From assembly GCA_020634855.1 (NCBI GenBank), contig JACKAU010000002.1:372001-436000 (forward strand): a DNA stretch of 64,000 nt, in the 5' to 3' direction. This DNA is from Anaerolineales bacterium (GTDB lineage Bacteria; Chloroflexota; Anaerolineae; 4572-78; J111). Below are positions 1-8,868 of the stretch, piece after piece. Made by a program: the position numbers and the translations under genes. The notes below the pieces were generated by a model, which did no database searches, was not told where the DNA came from, and saw nothing but the letters and a program-made list of their open reading frames with translations. Position 1 is the first letter of the stretch. Each line of letters begins with the position of its first letter.

Positions 1-1371
1 TTCAACACGATGGCTGAACAGGTAAGTAAACTCCTAACCGGCCTGGAAGAGAGAACCCAAGAGTTAGAAATCAGCCAGAGCGTTATTTCCGCCGTTAGCG
101 AACTTTCAAAAGTCAGTACAGATTTAGAACGCTTGCTACACGAAGCCGCTATATTGCTGCAAACCCGGTTTAATCTGTATCAGGTCCATGTGTTTTTAAT
201 TGATGAAACCAATGAAGTGATCGTTTTACGAGCCGGATCGGGTGAAGGTATGCAAAATCTGATCAAAACCGATAGCCTCGACATCCCGCTGAACCACCCA
301 CACAGCGTCATTGCCAGAGCGGCTCGCACCCAGCAGTTAACCATCGTTCACGACGCCGGCAGTGAAGAATATTTTTGGGCGCACCCACTACTGCCTCAAA
401 CCAACTCTGAGGTCGCCATTCCGCTTATTTCTCGCGGCAGTGTACTGGGAATATTAGATCTTCAGGATCGGCAGAGTTTTCGATTTAGTCAAGCCGATAT
501 CGACACCTTTGAAACGCTGGCCAGTTACCTGGTTACCGCCCTGGAAAATGCCTATCTGATCGAAGAAATCCAAGAAGCCCGCGAGGCCGCCGAGTCGGCC
601 AGCCGGGCCAAGAGTGCGTTTCTGGCCAATATGAGCCACGAACTACGCACCCCGCTCAACGCGATTATCGGCTACAGCGAGATGCTTCAAGAAGAGGCCG
701 AAGATATCGGCCAGGAAGAGATTGTACCGGATCTGAAGAAGATCCAGACAGCCAGCAATCACCTGTTGACCCTGATCAACGATATTCTCGACCTCTCAAA
801 AATCGAAGCCGGCCGTATGGAGCTTGATCTGGAAACCTTTGACGTTATGAATTTGGTGGAAAGTGTCATTATGACCATTCAGCCGTCGGTAGAGAAGAAT
901 CACAACCGGCTCGAGATCCAGCAACCCGGCGAAGTCGGAGCCATGTATGCCGATCCGCTCAAGATCAGGCAGGTGCTTTTTAATTTGCTGAGCAACGCCG
1001 CCAAATTCACGCAAAACGGCTCGATCACCTTACAAGTCATCCGCGAGTCGACCCCGTCGACTAACGGTAACACCCCAACCGACCGCTCCACCGATTGGAT
1101 TAAATTTCGGGTGTCGGATACCGGCATCGGCATGACCGCCGATCAGGCGAAACGGGTATTCGATGCCTTTACCCAAGCCGACTCCTCAACCACCCGTAAA
1201 TATGGCGGCACAGGATTGGGATTGGCCATCAGTCAGCGCCTCTGCCAGATGATGGGCGGCCGGATCACCGTTGAGAGCCAACTCGATTACGGTTCAACGT
1301 TTACTATGTCGCTGCCGGCCAGCGTTAGCCCGGATCACCCCAAATTCGATACAATTGCCCGAACGAACTGA
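1..1371 (+). CDS. GAF-domain sensor histidine kinase (5' end outside window)
   Basis: Cytoplasmic sensor kinase that would autophosphorylate a histidine and pass phosphate to a receiver. The frame is open to the window edge, so the ATG at 10 may be internal and the N-terminus missing. Counting from that ATG: a coiled coil and GAF domain (about 25-185), a HisKA dimerisation helix with H-box MSHELRTPLNAIIGYSEML (about 210), then HATPase_c with N-box LFNLLSNAAKFT, G1 DTGIGM, F-box VFDAFTQAD and G2 GGTGLGLAIS. All catalytic boxes are intact. No transmembrane segment is seen in the visible part. The next two genes on the same strand are receivers, probable phosphorelay partners. The signal sensed cannot be told. 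Confidence 0.93.
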   Translation, partial: FNTMAEQVSKLLTGLEERTQELEISQSVISAVSELSKVSTDLERLLHEAAILLQTRFNLYQVHVFLIDETNEVIVLRAGSGEGMQNLIKTDSLDIPLNHPHSVIARAARTQQLTIVHDAGSEEYFWAHPLLPQTNSEVAIPLISRGSVLGILDLQDRQSFRFSQADIDTFETLASYLVTALENAYLIEEIQEAREAAESASRAKSAFLANMSHELRTPLNAIIGYSEMLQEEAEDIGQEEIVPDLKKIQTASNHLLTLINDILDLSKIEAGRMELDLETFDVMNLVESVIMTIQPSVEKNHNRLEIQQPGEVGAMYADPLKIRQVLFNLLSNAAKFTQNGSITLQVIRESTPSTNGNTPTDRSTDWIKFRVSDTGIGMTADQAKRVFDAFTQADSSTTRKYGGTGLGLAISQRLCQMMGGRITVESQLDYGSTFTMSLPASVSPDHPKFDTIARTN

Positions 1372-1467
1372 GGCCGCTTTGCCTCTTCCGCCGCCATCGA
1401 GCTTGATATTCTGTCTGATACAGAGTAAAATCTAAAAGATTACCACTCACCGATCAAGCAAAGTCAT

Positions 1468-1830
1468 ATGGCAAAGATTTTACTGGTAGAAGATAACGAA
1501 ATGAATCGCGATATGCTATCACGCCGCCTAAAACGCAGAGGGTATGAGGTAATCATTGCGGTCAATGGTGAGCAAGGTTACACGGCGGCGCTATCAAACC
1601 GGCCCGATCTTATTCTCATGGATATGAGCCTGCCGGTTATGGACGGCTGGGAAGCCACCCGGCAAATTAAAGCCGCGCCGGAAACCAAAGATATTCCGAT
1701 AATCGCCCTCACCGCCCACGCAATGGCCGGCGATCGTGAAAAGGCTCTGGCCGCCGGATGCGATGATTACGATACAAAACCGGTAGAATTTCCGCGACTG
1801 CTCGCGAAAATTGAAACGTTCATCCAATAA
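1468..1830 (+). CDS. Single-domain response regulator (CheY-like)
   Basis: A stand-alone receiver of 120 residues with no output domain. It begins MAKILLVEDNEMNRDML, giving the acidic pocket E9/D10. The phospho-acceptor Asp lies in LILMDMSLPVMDGW, the conserved Thr in IIALTAHAM and the Lys in YDTKPVEF. It lies 96 bp after the hybrid-kinase-like gene and 29 bp before a receiver-phosphatase gene. A role as phosphorelay intermediate between them is the simple reading, as inference. Its first 25 residues are nearly identical to the receiver of the next gene, so the two receivers look like products of a duplication. Confidence 0.92.
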   Translation: MAKILLVEDNEMNRDMLSRRLKRRGYEVIIAVNGEQGYTAALSNRPDLILMDMSLPVMDGWEATRQIKAAPETKDIPIIALTAHAMAGDREKALAAGCDDYDTKPVEFPRLLAKIETFIQ

Positions 1831-1859
1831 TAGTCCATTAAAAGCACTGTCTACCGTCT

Positions 1860-3215
1860 ATGACAAATTCAACACCAGTCAATATCAATCAAGCGGACTG
1901 GTCCCAGACTCCCCCGGCCATCAAATCGCTGGTCACTGAGTCGATCAAGCGTATCGAGCAACTCGAAGCCCAACTAAAAAACTTACCGGCAACGGTTGGG
2001 CCAAATTCCGATCACGCCCTAACCGATGACCTTTTGGCCGGTGCCAAAGAATCGCTTGTTGGCCATCTGTTGGTGGTGGACGATAATGAGATGAATCGTG
2101 ATATGTTATCGCGGCGGTTGAAGCGGCAGGGACATACAGTGGCTGTGGCGGTCAACGGGCGGGATGCCTTGGCCATAATGCAACAAGAGGCGTTTGATTT
2201 GGTTTTGCTCGATATTATGATGCCGGAGATGAACGGCTATGAAGCCCTGGAGCGGATGAAGGCGGATAAGAATTTATCCTACATTCCGGTCATCATGATT
2301 TCGGCTGTTGATGAAATCGAGAGCATTGTCCACTGCATCAAATTGGGGGCCGAGGATTATCTATCCAAGCCGTTCAACAATACGATGCTCAAAGCCCGGA
2401 TTGGCGCCTCGCTGGAGAAAAAACGGCTACGCGACCGTCAGGCTGCCTACATCCGTCAGCTCGATATCGAAAACCGGCGCAAATCGATTGAGCTTGAGAA
2501 AGCTCGCCGAATTCAATTATCCCTACTGCCGACCTCGCCGCCCGTTGTGCCGTACCTGGATATTGCCGCTTACCAAGAAACGGCCTCGGAAGTGGGCGGG
2601 GATTACTACGATTTTTCGGTTCAGACCGATACCAAACTGCTCATCACCATCGGCGATGCCACCGGTCACGGCGTTGCTTCCGGCCTGCTGGTTTCAATGA
2701 CCAAAGCCTCTCTGTTAGCCAGCAGCGAAACCGATATCATGACCTTGACTCAAAAAATCAACCATATCCTTAACGAAATCGATTTGGGGGTTCAGCTCAA
2801 TATGGCTTTGATGCTGGTTGAACTGACGCAGACCCAACCCGGCCAAGTGACCGTTCGCGCCTGTGGGGGTGGGATGCCGCCGATTTACCTGCTGCGAACT
2901 AACGGCGACCTAGACGAATTTATTATCGGTGGCTTACCCCTGGCCATCACCAAAGAGGCGCACTATAAAATCACTGAATTCGATCTGACTTCCGGCGACG
3001 TGATGCTATTGATGACCGACGGCCTCTCGGAGATGTTCAATTCCGATCGCGAGTTTTTGTCCTTTGACCGCCTGATCGCCGGCCTGACCAGTCTCGACAT
3101 CCAGGATGTGACTGCTGCCGAAATGATCGATCAGGTGGCGCACATCGGTCACGATTGGGCCAAAGGCCATCCCATTGCCGATGATGTGACGATCGTGGCG
3201 GTGCGGGTCAAATAA
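1860..3215 (+). CDS. Receiver domain - PP2C-type (SpoIIE/RsbU) phosphatase response regulator
   Basis: A receiver controls a serine/threonine phosphatase output of the RsbU/SpoIIE class, whose known targets are anti-anti-sigma factors. Residues 1-65 are a weakly conserved helical N-terminus. The receiver spans about 68-185 (VVDDNEMNRDML; acceptor Asp in LVLLDIMMPEMNG; Lys in YLSKPFNN). A helical linker follows, then the phosphatase (about 230-450) with the metal-binding motifs EVGGDYYDF, GDATGHGVASGLL and LMTDGLSEM, and a final DDVTIVAVRV. No STAS or anti-sigma partner is encoded beside it. It is co-directional with the preceding kinase and receiver and closes that signalling group. Confidence 0.92.
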   Translation: MTNSTPVNINQADWSQTPPAIKSLVTESIKRIEQLEAQLKNLPATVGPNSDHALTDDLLAGAKESLVGHLLVVDDNEMNRDMLSRRLKRQGHTVAVAVNGRDALAIMQQEAFDLVLLDIMMPEMNGYEALERMKADKNLSYIPVIMISAVDEIESIVHCIKLGAEDYLSKPFNNTMLKARIGASLEKKRLRDRQAAYIRQLDIENRRKSIELEKARRIQLSLLPTSPPVVPYLDIAAYQETASEVGGDYYDFSVQTDTKLLITIGDATGHGVASGLLVSMTKASLLASSETDIMTLTQKINHILNEIDLGVQLNMALMLVELTQTQPGQVTVRACGGGMPPIYLLRTNGDLDEFIIGGLPLAITKEAHYKITEFDLTSGDVMLLMTDGLSEMFNSDREFLSFDRLIAGLTSLDIQDVTAAEMIDQVAHIGHDWAKGHPIADDVTIVAVRVK

Positions 3216-3228
3216 CCCCTCTGATTCT

Positions 3229-4068
3229 TCAGCGGCCCTCAATCTTGAGGCTGCTCACCTCCATCCACTGGCCGGTCGGCTCGGCCACTAATCCCGCGCC
3301 AAACGCGCCCCACGGTGTAACCACCATATATTGATTATCCAACCACATAACAAACCCCAATGGACCGCGCGGCGATGTTCGGCAGTCGAGAATGGTTTGG
3401 CCGTCAATGCCAAAACGCACCCGTTGCTTCTGCCAATCGATCTCATAAGTGTGCCACTCGGTCATGTCCACCGGCACCGTCGCTTCACTAACGCCAATGG
3501 CTTTTTGGCCAATCGGCCAGAAGATTCGGTACAGGCGAGCAATGTTCATCAACGGCACGGCAATCGGCGCGGTTGGCAGCAGCGCGAAAAAAGGCCAGCG
3601 GATAGCATCGAGTGTACCCGCTTTCCAGCCGTGGCCGGGGGTCTTCAAGTCGAGTTTCATATTAGAGGGCGGCGAACTGTAAAAAAACCAGACCACTCGC
3701 GGCAGAGCCGGACGGCGACGGCCGGTCATCATAAACGGATCGTTCCAAAAGCCAAATCCGGCCGTACCGCTTAACACTCCGGCCTCATGCGAGAAGCACG
3801 CTCGGACCGTGAGGGTCAGCGGCGGCTGCCACCAAAAATGGCGGCGAGTTAAATCCTGATAATCGTCAATTTGGGCGTTGGTATAGGCGGCGGTCGTGGT
3901 GGCGGGGTTGATAAAGCGCAGGCCGTGGTCGGTAAACAGCAACACCCCGCCACCTCGGTTGAAGCGCTGCCAATGGGCAGACAGGGATTTTTGTCGAGCA
4001 AAATCGTCAATCACAACGTTGGGCAATCGAGCCACCTCAACCAGGATGTTTGGCCAGATGAGCCTCAA
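3229..4068 (-). CDS. Uncharacterised protein, predicted concanavalin A-like beta-sandwich
   Basis: A 279-residue protein with no signal peptide and no family I can name securely. The alternation of aromatic-rich strands and a C-terminal block (TEWHTYEIDWQKQRVRFGID followed by DNQYMVVTPWG) resembles GH16/LamG-type jelly-roll domains, where a 'W-H-x-Y-x-x-D-W' strand is common. I see no GH16 catalytic ExDxxE motif, so binding rather than hydrolysis is more likely. The ATG at 4068 overlaps the end of the upstream receiver gene by 32 nt. A GTG at 4035, just after that receiver's stop codon, is in frame and would give 268 residues, so the exact start is uncertain. It is convergent with the phosphatase gene, 13 bp apart. 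Confidence 0.6.
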   Translation of the reverse strand: MRLIWPNILVEVARLPNVVIDDFARQKSLSAHWQRFNRGGGVLLFTDHGLRFINPATTTAAYTNAQIDDYQDLTRRHFWWQPPLTLTVRACFSHEAGVLSGTAGFGFWNDPFMMTGRRRPALPRVVWFFYSSPPSNMKLDLKTPGHGWKAGTLDAIRWPFFALLPTAPIAVPLMNIARLYRIFWPIGQKAIGVSEATVPVDMTEWHTYEIDWQKQRVRFGIDGQTILDCRTSPRGPLGFVMWLDNQYMVVTPWGAFGAGLVAEPTGQWMEVSSLKIEGR

Positions 4069-4426
4069 TAACCTCGACCAATCGTTGCAAACTGACGGGT
4101 TTGCTCAAATAGTCACTGGCGCCGGCCTCCAAACATTTTTCCCGATCGCCGGGCATGGCTAAGGCGGTTAGGGCAATGATGGGAATATCAGAAAAGTTGG
4201 TCCGCCTTCTTAATTCACGCGTGGCGGTCAACCCATCCATCTCTGGCATATGGATATCCATCAAGATCAAATTCGGATTTAACCGGTGAGCCTGTTCAAC
4301 AGCCTCACGTCCATTTCTAGCCACCACAACACGAAATCCTTTGGCCTGAAGGTAAATTGAGATAGTCTTGATATTGGCTTCGTTATTTTCAGCCAGTATT
4401 ATGAGAGGAAGTTCTGTTAGGGACAT
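4037..4426 (-). CDS. Single-domain response regulator
   Basis: A stand-alone receiver of 129 residues. It begins MSLTELPLIILAENNEANIK, where the usual Asp pair of the acidic pocket reads Glu-Asn. The phospho-acceptor Asp is in LILMDIHMPEMDG, the Thr in IIALTALAM and the Lys in DYLSKPVSL. The substitution in the acidic pocket (normally D-D or E-D) could weaken Mg2+ binding. It is followed, with overlap, by the beta-sandwich gene and read divergently from the OmpR-type regulator across about 280 bp. Confidence 0.88.
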   Translation of the reverse strand: MSLTELPLIILAENNEANIKTISIYLQAKGFRVVVARNGREAVEQAHRLNPNLILMDIHMPEMDGLTATRELRRRTNFSDIPIIALTALAMPGDREKCLEAGASDYLSKPVSLQRLVEVIEAHLAKHPG

Positions 4427-4709
4427 GTCGTTTTCTCTATGAAGTTCATTAAGGAGTTTGTAGTTGAAAATGTTTGGTCATTAGAGTTTACCTCTTTTGG
4501 CCGATGATTTCAACTCTCTTCAAGGTAAAAACAACCGCTAATTGCACCAACCAGCCCACTGAACCGTCATTAGTCTTAACAAGACAGTATCGTGAGCCGG
4601 CAGGCAGGTTAGAGTTGACATCTTTCTCTCCTGTAGCTAAGATACCAAATCGACTTTTTGATAGTTGGATGAACCCCAACAAAATTTGGTTCTCACAAGC
4701 GAGTCAGTT

Positions 4710-5423
4710 ATGGATAAAGAAAACGCTAAAGTCATCTTGATTGTCGATGATGAAAACCGGATGCGCCGTTTTATGCAGATGAATCTGGAGTTGGAAGGAT
4801 ATCGGGTAATTGAAGCCAGCAACGGATTGGAAGCCATCGAACGGGTGCGTGACGACTTACCCGATCTGGTGTTACTCGATGTCATGATGCCGGAGCTAGA
4901 CGGCTTCGAAGCGCTGCGGATTATTCGCGAAACATCAACCGTTCCGGTTATTATGCTCACCGTCCGTGACGACGAAGATGATAAGGTCAAGGGTTTGGGG
5001 TTGGGCGCTGACGACTACGTGACCAAACCATTTAGCCCGCGTGAGTTATCGAGCCGAATCCAGGCCGTCCTGCGGCGGGTCGATATGACCTCATCACCCT
5101 CAAGCCGGTCGCTGGTGGTGGTCGATGACTATTTGCAAATCGACTTTGAACACCGCGAGGTGATTGTCAACGGAGAGACCATTAAGCTGCGCCCCACCGA
5201 GTACCGGCTGCTTTATCATTTAGTCAACAATGCCGGCCGCACGTTAACCCATGAGATGATCCTTTCCAAAGTCTGGGGCTATGAATATCGGGATGAAAGC
5301 CAGTATGTTCGGCTTTATATCACTTACCTACGCCAAAAAATCGAGCCTGATCCCAGTAACCCTAAATATATCCTCACCGAGCGGGGAGTCGGCTACAGCT
5401 TTGTTGATTTCGACAAAAAATAA
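4710..5423 (+). CDS. OmpR/PhoB-family DNA-binding response regulator
   Basis: A 237-residue transcription factor. The receiver (1-120) has VDDENRM, acceptor Asp in LVLLDVMMPELDG and Lys in YVTKPFSPREL. The C-terminal winged helix (about 145-235) has the PhoB-type recognition segment LRPTEYRLLYHLVNNAGR and the wing VRLYITYLRQKIEPDP. I chose the ATG at 4710 (MDKENAKVIL), because the ATG 45 nt upstream adds a tail not seen in the family. No kinase gene is adjacent. The stop codon is one base before the start of the lipid kinase gene, so the two are probably co-transcribed. Confidence 0.92.
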   Translation: MDKENAKVILIVDDENRMRRFMQMNLELEGYRVIEASNGLEAIERVRDDLPDLVLLDVMMPELDGFEALRIIRETSTVPVIMLTVRDDEDDKVKGLGLGADDYVTKPFSPRELSSRIQAVLRRVDMTSSPSSRSLVVVDDYLQIDFEHREVIVNGETIKLRPTEYRLLYHLVNNAGRTLTHEMILSKVWGYEYRDESQYVRLYITYLRQKIEPDPSNPKYILTERGVGYSFVDFDKK

Positions 5424-5424
5424 A

Positions 5425-6402
5425 ATGAAAATATGCTTAATTATCAATCCCAAAGCCGGTCCCAGTTCTTTTAAGAAGCAGTTAAAACAAGCCGAAAAAC
5501 ACCTGCTCAGTTTAGGCTGTCAGGTCAAACGCGTAGAAACGCAGGGGGTTGGCGATGCCACCCGTCTGGCCCAACAAGCTGCCCAGGAAGGCTTTGATAC
5601 TGCGGTAGCCATCGGTGGGGATGGGACCATCAATGAAGTCTGCAACGGCCTGGCCGGCACCGAGACCGCGTTGGGGGTGCTGCCGGCCGGCACGGCTAAT
5701 GTCTACGCCGCCGAAATGGGTATTCCTATCTGGCATCCGTTGAATCCTGAGGCCATCATCAAAGCGGCCAATATCATTGCCCACGGCCAACGCCGTAAGA
5801 TCGATTTAGGCCAGTTGCGGCTGGCCGATGGAACCAGCCGGTATTTTTTGATGTGGTGCGGCGTCGGCATCGATGCCGCCGTCACCCAAAGCAAACGCTC
5901 TAACAATAAAAGCCGATCGCTTAACTATGTTACGTGGATTGTCTCCGGTTTGCTGATCATCTACGATTTTTTAGGCACCCCGGCCACCATCACCACCGAC
6001 AATGGCGCTACCCGGAAGCGAATTATGCTGGCCGTTATGAACAATGGCCAATTATACGGCCGGGTCTGGCGGCTTGCCCCTCAGGCCAAAATGGACGACG
6101 GCCTACTTGATGTGGGCATTATGACCGGACACCGCTGGCCGTCACTCGTCAAACTGCTGGTTGGGGTAACCTTTCGGCGGCATATCAAAGACCCGGACTT
6201 TTACCTCTATCGAACAGCCAAACTCTCTCTGTCTACCCGCGATCCCCTGCCGGTCCACGTCGATGCCGAAACCATCGGCTTGACCCCGATTGAGGTTGAG
6301 GTTGTGCCGTTGGCTTTATCCGTCGTTATCCCCCAAAACGCGCCTAGCCGCCTATTTGAACACAGCGTGGACCCTAGCCTTAAAGAGTCACTTTCCCCTT
6401 GA
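5425..6402 (+). CDS. Diacylglycerol kinase family lipid kinase (YegS/BmrU-like)
   Basis: A cytoplasmic or peripheral lipid kinase of 325 residues, the normal size for the YegS/DgkB-like family. It begins MKICLIINPKAGPSSFKKQL and has the nucleotide-binding GGDGTINEVCNGL motif near residue 73, followed by LGVLPAGTANVYA. A longer reading frame runs upstream into the OmpR gene, but ATG 5425 directly after that gene's TAA is the natural start. Substrate (diacylglycerol, sphingoid or another lipid) cannot be read from sequence. It is last in its operon and is followed by 890 bp without genes. Confidence 0.9.
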   Translation: MKICLIINPKAGPSSFKKQLKQAEKHLLSLGCQVKRVETQGVGDATRLAQQAAQEGFDTAVAIGGDGTINEVCNGLAGTETALGVLPAGTANVYAAEMGIPIWHPLNPEAIIKAANIIAHGQRRKIDLGQLRLADGTSRYFLMWCGVGIDAAVTQSKRSNNKSRSLNYVTWIVSGLLIIYDFLGTPATITTDNGATRKRIMLAVMNNGQLYGRVWRLAPQAKMDDGLLDVGIMTGHRWPSLVKLLVGVTFRRHIKDPDFYLYRTAKLSLSTRDPLPVHVDAETIGLTPIEVEVVPLALSVVIPQNAPSRLFEHSVDPSLKESLSP

Positions 6403-6547
6403 TCGGCTGATTTCTGAACTGCTCTCACTAAACAGAATCACTTCTATAAAAACTCATACCCTAAACATATCACCTTTGATTCTACTTAGTTTTTTTGTTA
6501 TTTAGCCAGGCTTTTATAAATATTTGGTTAGACTTTGTATAGAACTC

Positions 6548-6576
6548 TTGACAAGATCGGTGATATGTAGTACCCT
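6548..6576 (+). promoter_or_regulatory. Candidate sigma-70-type promoter in the intergenic region
   Basis: A perfect TTGACA lies at 6548-6553, followed after 17 bp by TACCCT (half of the TATAAT consensus). No coding sequence starts within 700 bp downstream on this strand before the crtO-like gene. The next structural signal is the terminator at 7164. Confidence 0.35.
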
Positions 6577-7163
6577 ATGGGACGTAATTATTGTTTCTTT
6601 AGTGATCAATAGTTTCAATAACAACATATAATTTCTAGGGGCATTAATCTTCATTTTAGATTCTTGTTATATCTCTCCAAATACCTCTCTTATTCAATGT
6701 TGAAATTTTAGTCCTTCTCTAACCTCTATTTTTAGCTATTAGATACAAGAAAAGCCTCAGCGGACTGCTGGTTTTAACTTACCGTCTCAAAATAGTATCT
6801 ATCAAAACTCAAGGTAATTGGCTCTTGTGGCCGGCTTATCTTTTTTGGTACTGGCTGTCCACCTTGCCTGACATAACTAAATATAAATAGTCATTAACAG
6901 GAACTTACCCAGTCTACATGTCCGACTAGCATCGTCGGTGTTCAACATCGATAACATTTCGTATCGATCTCGAAATCGACTTCGATTTGGATTTCTATTT
7001 GGATTCCGTTTTTCAATTTCATGTCCGTCTCGCTCTGTTCTTCAGTTCGACTTCGTTTCGACTTCAAATGGTATGTTCCATGTCAAATTCATCATCACCC
7101 TGATTTCATCTTGAAAGCAATGTTTGAGCCTCCCAATTCGATGCTGCGTAAGACCTGTTATGT

Positions 7164-7200
7164 AAGACGCAAGAAGCTAAGCTTCTTGCGTCTTTTTTTT
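7164..7200 (+). terminator. Rho-independent terminator without an upstream gene
   Basis: A perfect 14-bp stem (arms 7164-7177 and 7181-7194) with a 3-nt loop is followed by an unbroken T run to 7200. It reads rightward, yet the closest upstream rightward gene ends 760 bp earlier, and the crtO-like gene starts 93 bp later. Confidence 0.85.
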
Positions 7201-7292
7201 AACGCCCAGTAAAATAACCGTCTATATTGACTTTAGTAGGTTGAGACCGTATTGAACGGTGCAACGCAGTCTAATAATTTCAGGAATAGGCT

Positions 7293-8858
7293 ATGTCTGA
7301 TTACGATATTATTATTATCGGGGCCGGACACAATGCTCTAATTTGTGCCGGATATCTGGCCCAAGCTAACCATCGCGTGCTTGTACTTGAGCGTCGTCCC
7401 ATTGCCGGCGGCGCGGTCGTGACCGAAGAGATAATTCCTGGATATCGTTTCGATCTAGGCGGTTCAGCCCATATCCTTATCCACCATACACCGATAGTAC
7501 AAGACCTGCATCTAACCCGTTATGGCCTGGAGTACATCGATCTTGACCCGCTTTTTTTTGCCCCGTTCCCCGACGGCAGTCACATCACGATTTGGAAAGA
7601 CATCGATAAAACCTGCGACAGCATCGCCGCTGTCTCGACCGAAGATGCCGCTGCCTACCGCCACTTTATCGAGACCTGGACCCCCATAGCCCGAGCTACC
7701 GTAGAGACGTTTCTCCACCCGCCGACGCCGCTCAACGTGATGCGCCATCTGGTCTTCGGCAGCGGGCTGGGATCCGGCAACTGGGAGCGCCTGAGCGACA
7801 TCCTACGCGGGTATGGCCAACTACTGCGCCAATCGTTTCGCAACCCCAAAGTGCAGGCGGTCATTGGCTGGATGGCGGCCCAATCCGGTCCGCCCCCTAC
7901 CGAACCGCTGTCAGCGCCGTTTGCCTTGTGGCACCCCATGTATCACGTCAGCGGAATGAAGCGCCCGCGTGGCGGCTCAGGGATGTTAACCCAGGCTCTC
8001 GCCAAAATGATCGGCGCTCACGGCGGTGAGGTCAAGACTTCGATGCCGGTCAGCCGGATTTTGGTCTCGAACGGTCAGGCGGTGGGGGTCGAGACGGTCA
8101 ATGGCGAACGCTTCACCGCCAAAACGATTATTTCCGGCGCGCACATTCACACAACCCTAAAACTGCTTGATGACGCGCCGCTGCCGGAAATGCAAAAAAA
8201 TCTATTAGCCAAGGCGCGAGTAGGCAACGGGTTTGGTATGGTCGTTCGTTATGCGATGAACGAACTGCCTAATTATGTGGCTCTACCAACCGAAAACGAG
8301 CCTGGTCCGCAACATACCGCTCTACAATTTATTTGCCCCGACTTAGCCTACCTGGATCGAGCCTACGGCGACTACCTCGGCGGCAAACCGTCAGAGCAGC
8401 CTGCTCTCATCTCGATGACCTTTTCCGCCGTCGATCCGACCCTAGCGCCGCCCGGCCGGCACACCATGTTCCTGTGGGGTCAATATTACCCTTACGAACT
8501 AGCCTCGGGCGAGTCTTGGGACGACATCGGCCAGCGTGAAGCCGACCGTATGCTGGCGACGCTGGCTGCATACGCGCCCAATGTCACCGATGCCGTCATC
8601 GGCCAGTTGATCGAAACGCCGTTGTATTTAGAACGAGAGTTAGGACTGCACCGGGGCAATGTCATGCATTTAGAGATGTCAATCGATCAGATGTTTATGA
8701 TGCGCCCGGCGCTGACCATGAGTAACTATCGCGGGCCGATCAAAGGGTTGTATCTCACTGGGGCCAGCACTCATCCGGGCGGCGGGATTATGGGTGCAGC
8801 CGGTCGCAATGCGGCCCAGGTTGTCCTGCACGATCTATCAAGTCGAAGATGGTTTTGA
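7293..8858 (+). CDS. crtO: CrtO-type carotenoid ketolase / phytoene-desaturase-family oxidoreductase
   Basis: A 521-residue FAD-dependent enzyme of the CrtI superfamily. It begins with a Rossmann dinucleotide motif (IIIIGAGHNALICAGYLA) and ends with the family's FAD-contact block (GLYLTGASTHPGGGIMGAAG). The N-terminus and the segment around 'YGLEYIDLDPLFFAPFPDGS' follow cyanobacterial and Deinococcus CrtO, which adds a 4-keto group to gamma- or beta-carotene rings, more closely than CrtI proper. Other members of this subfamily have different or unknown substrates, so the ketolase role is inferred from similarity plus its place beside a gamma-carotene operon. It is convergent with the leftward carotenoid operon, 10 bp apart, and has its own start region. 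Confidence 0.75.
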   Translation: MSDYDIIIIGAGHNALICAGYLAQANHRVLVLERRPIAGGAVVTEEIIPGYRFDLGGSAHILIHHTPIVQDLHLTRYGLEYIDLDPLFFAPFPDGSHITIWKDIDKTCDSIAAVSTEDAAAYRHFIETWTPIARATVETFLHPPTPLNVMRHLVFGSGLGSGNWERLSDILRGYGQLLRQSFRNPKVQAVIGWMAAQSGPPPTEPLSAPFALWHPMYHVSGMKRPRGGSGMLTQALAKMIGAHGGEVKTSMPVSRILVSNGQAVGVETVNGERFTAKTIISGAHIHTTLKLLDDAPLPEMQKNLLAKARVGNGFGMVVRYAMNELPNYVALPTENEPGPQHTALQFICPDLAYLDRAYGDYLGGKPSEQPALISMTFSAVDPTLAPPGRHTMFLWGQYYPYELASGESWDDIGQREADRMLATLAAYAPNVTDAVIGQLIETPLYLERELGLHRGNVMHLEMSIDQMFMMRPALTMSNYRGPIKGLYLTGASTHPGGGIMGAAGRNAAQVVLHDLSSRRWF

Positions 8859-8868
8859 ACAACTATTT

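Larger units (their letters stand above)
6403..7292. other. Long intergenic region (890 bp), AT-rich
   Basis: No convincing gene is present. It holds a near-consensus -35 box (6548), several TTCGA-rich degenerate repeats between about 6940 and 7075 and a perfect terminator hairpin (7164-7200). The short frame at 7021-7212 runs through that terminator and is not believable. A non-coding transcript ending at 7200 is possible. Confidence 0.6.

Noticed and set aside
7021..7212. 63-codon frame in the 6.4-7.3 kb spacer
   Set aside because: It runs through a perfect rho-independent terminator and has no ribosome site or protein-like composition.
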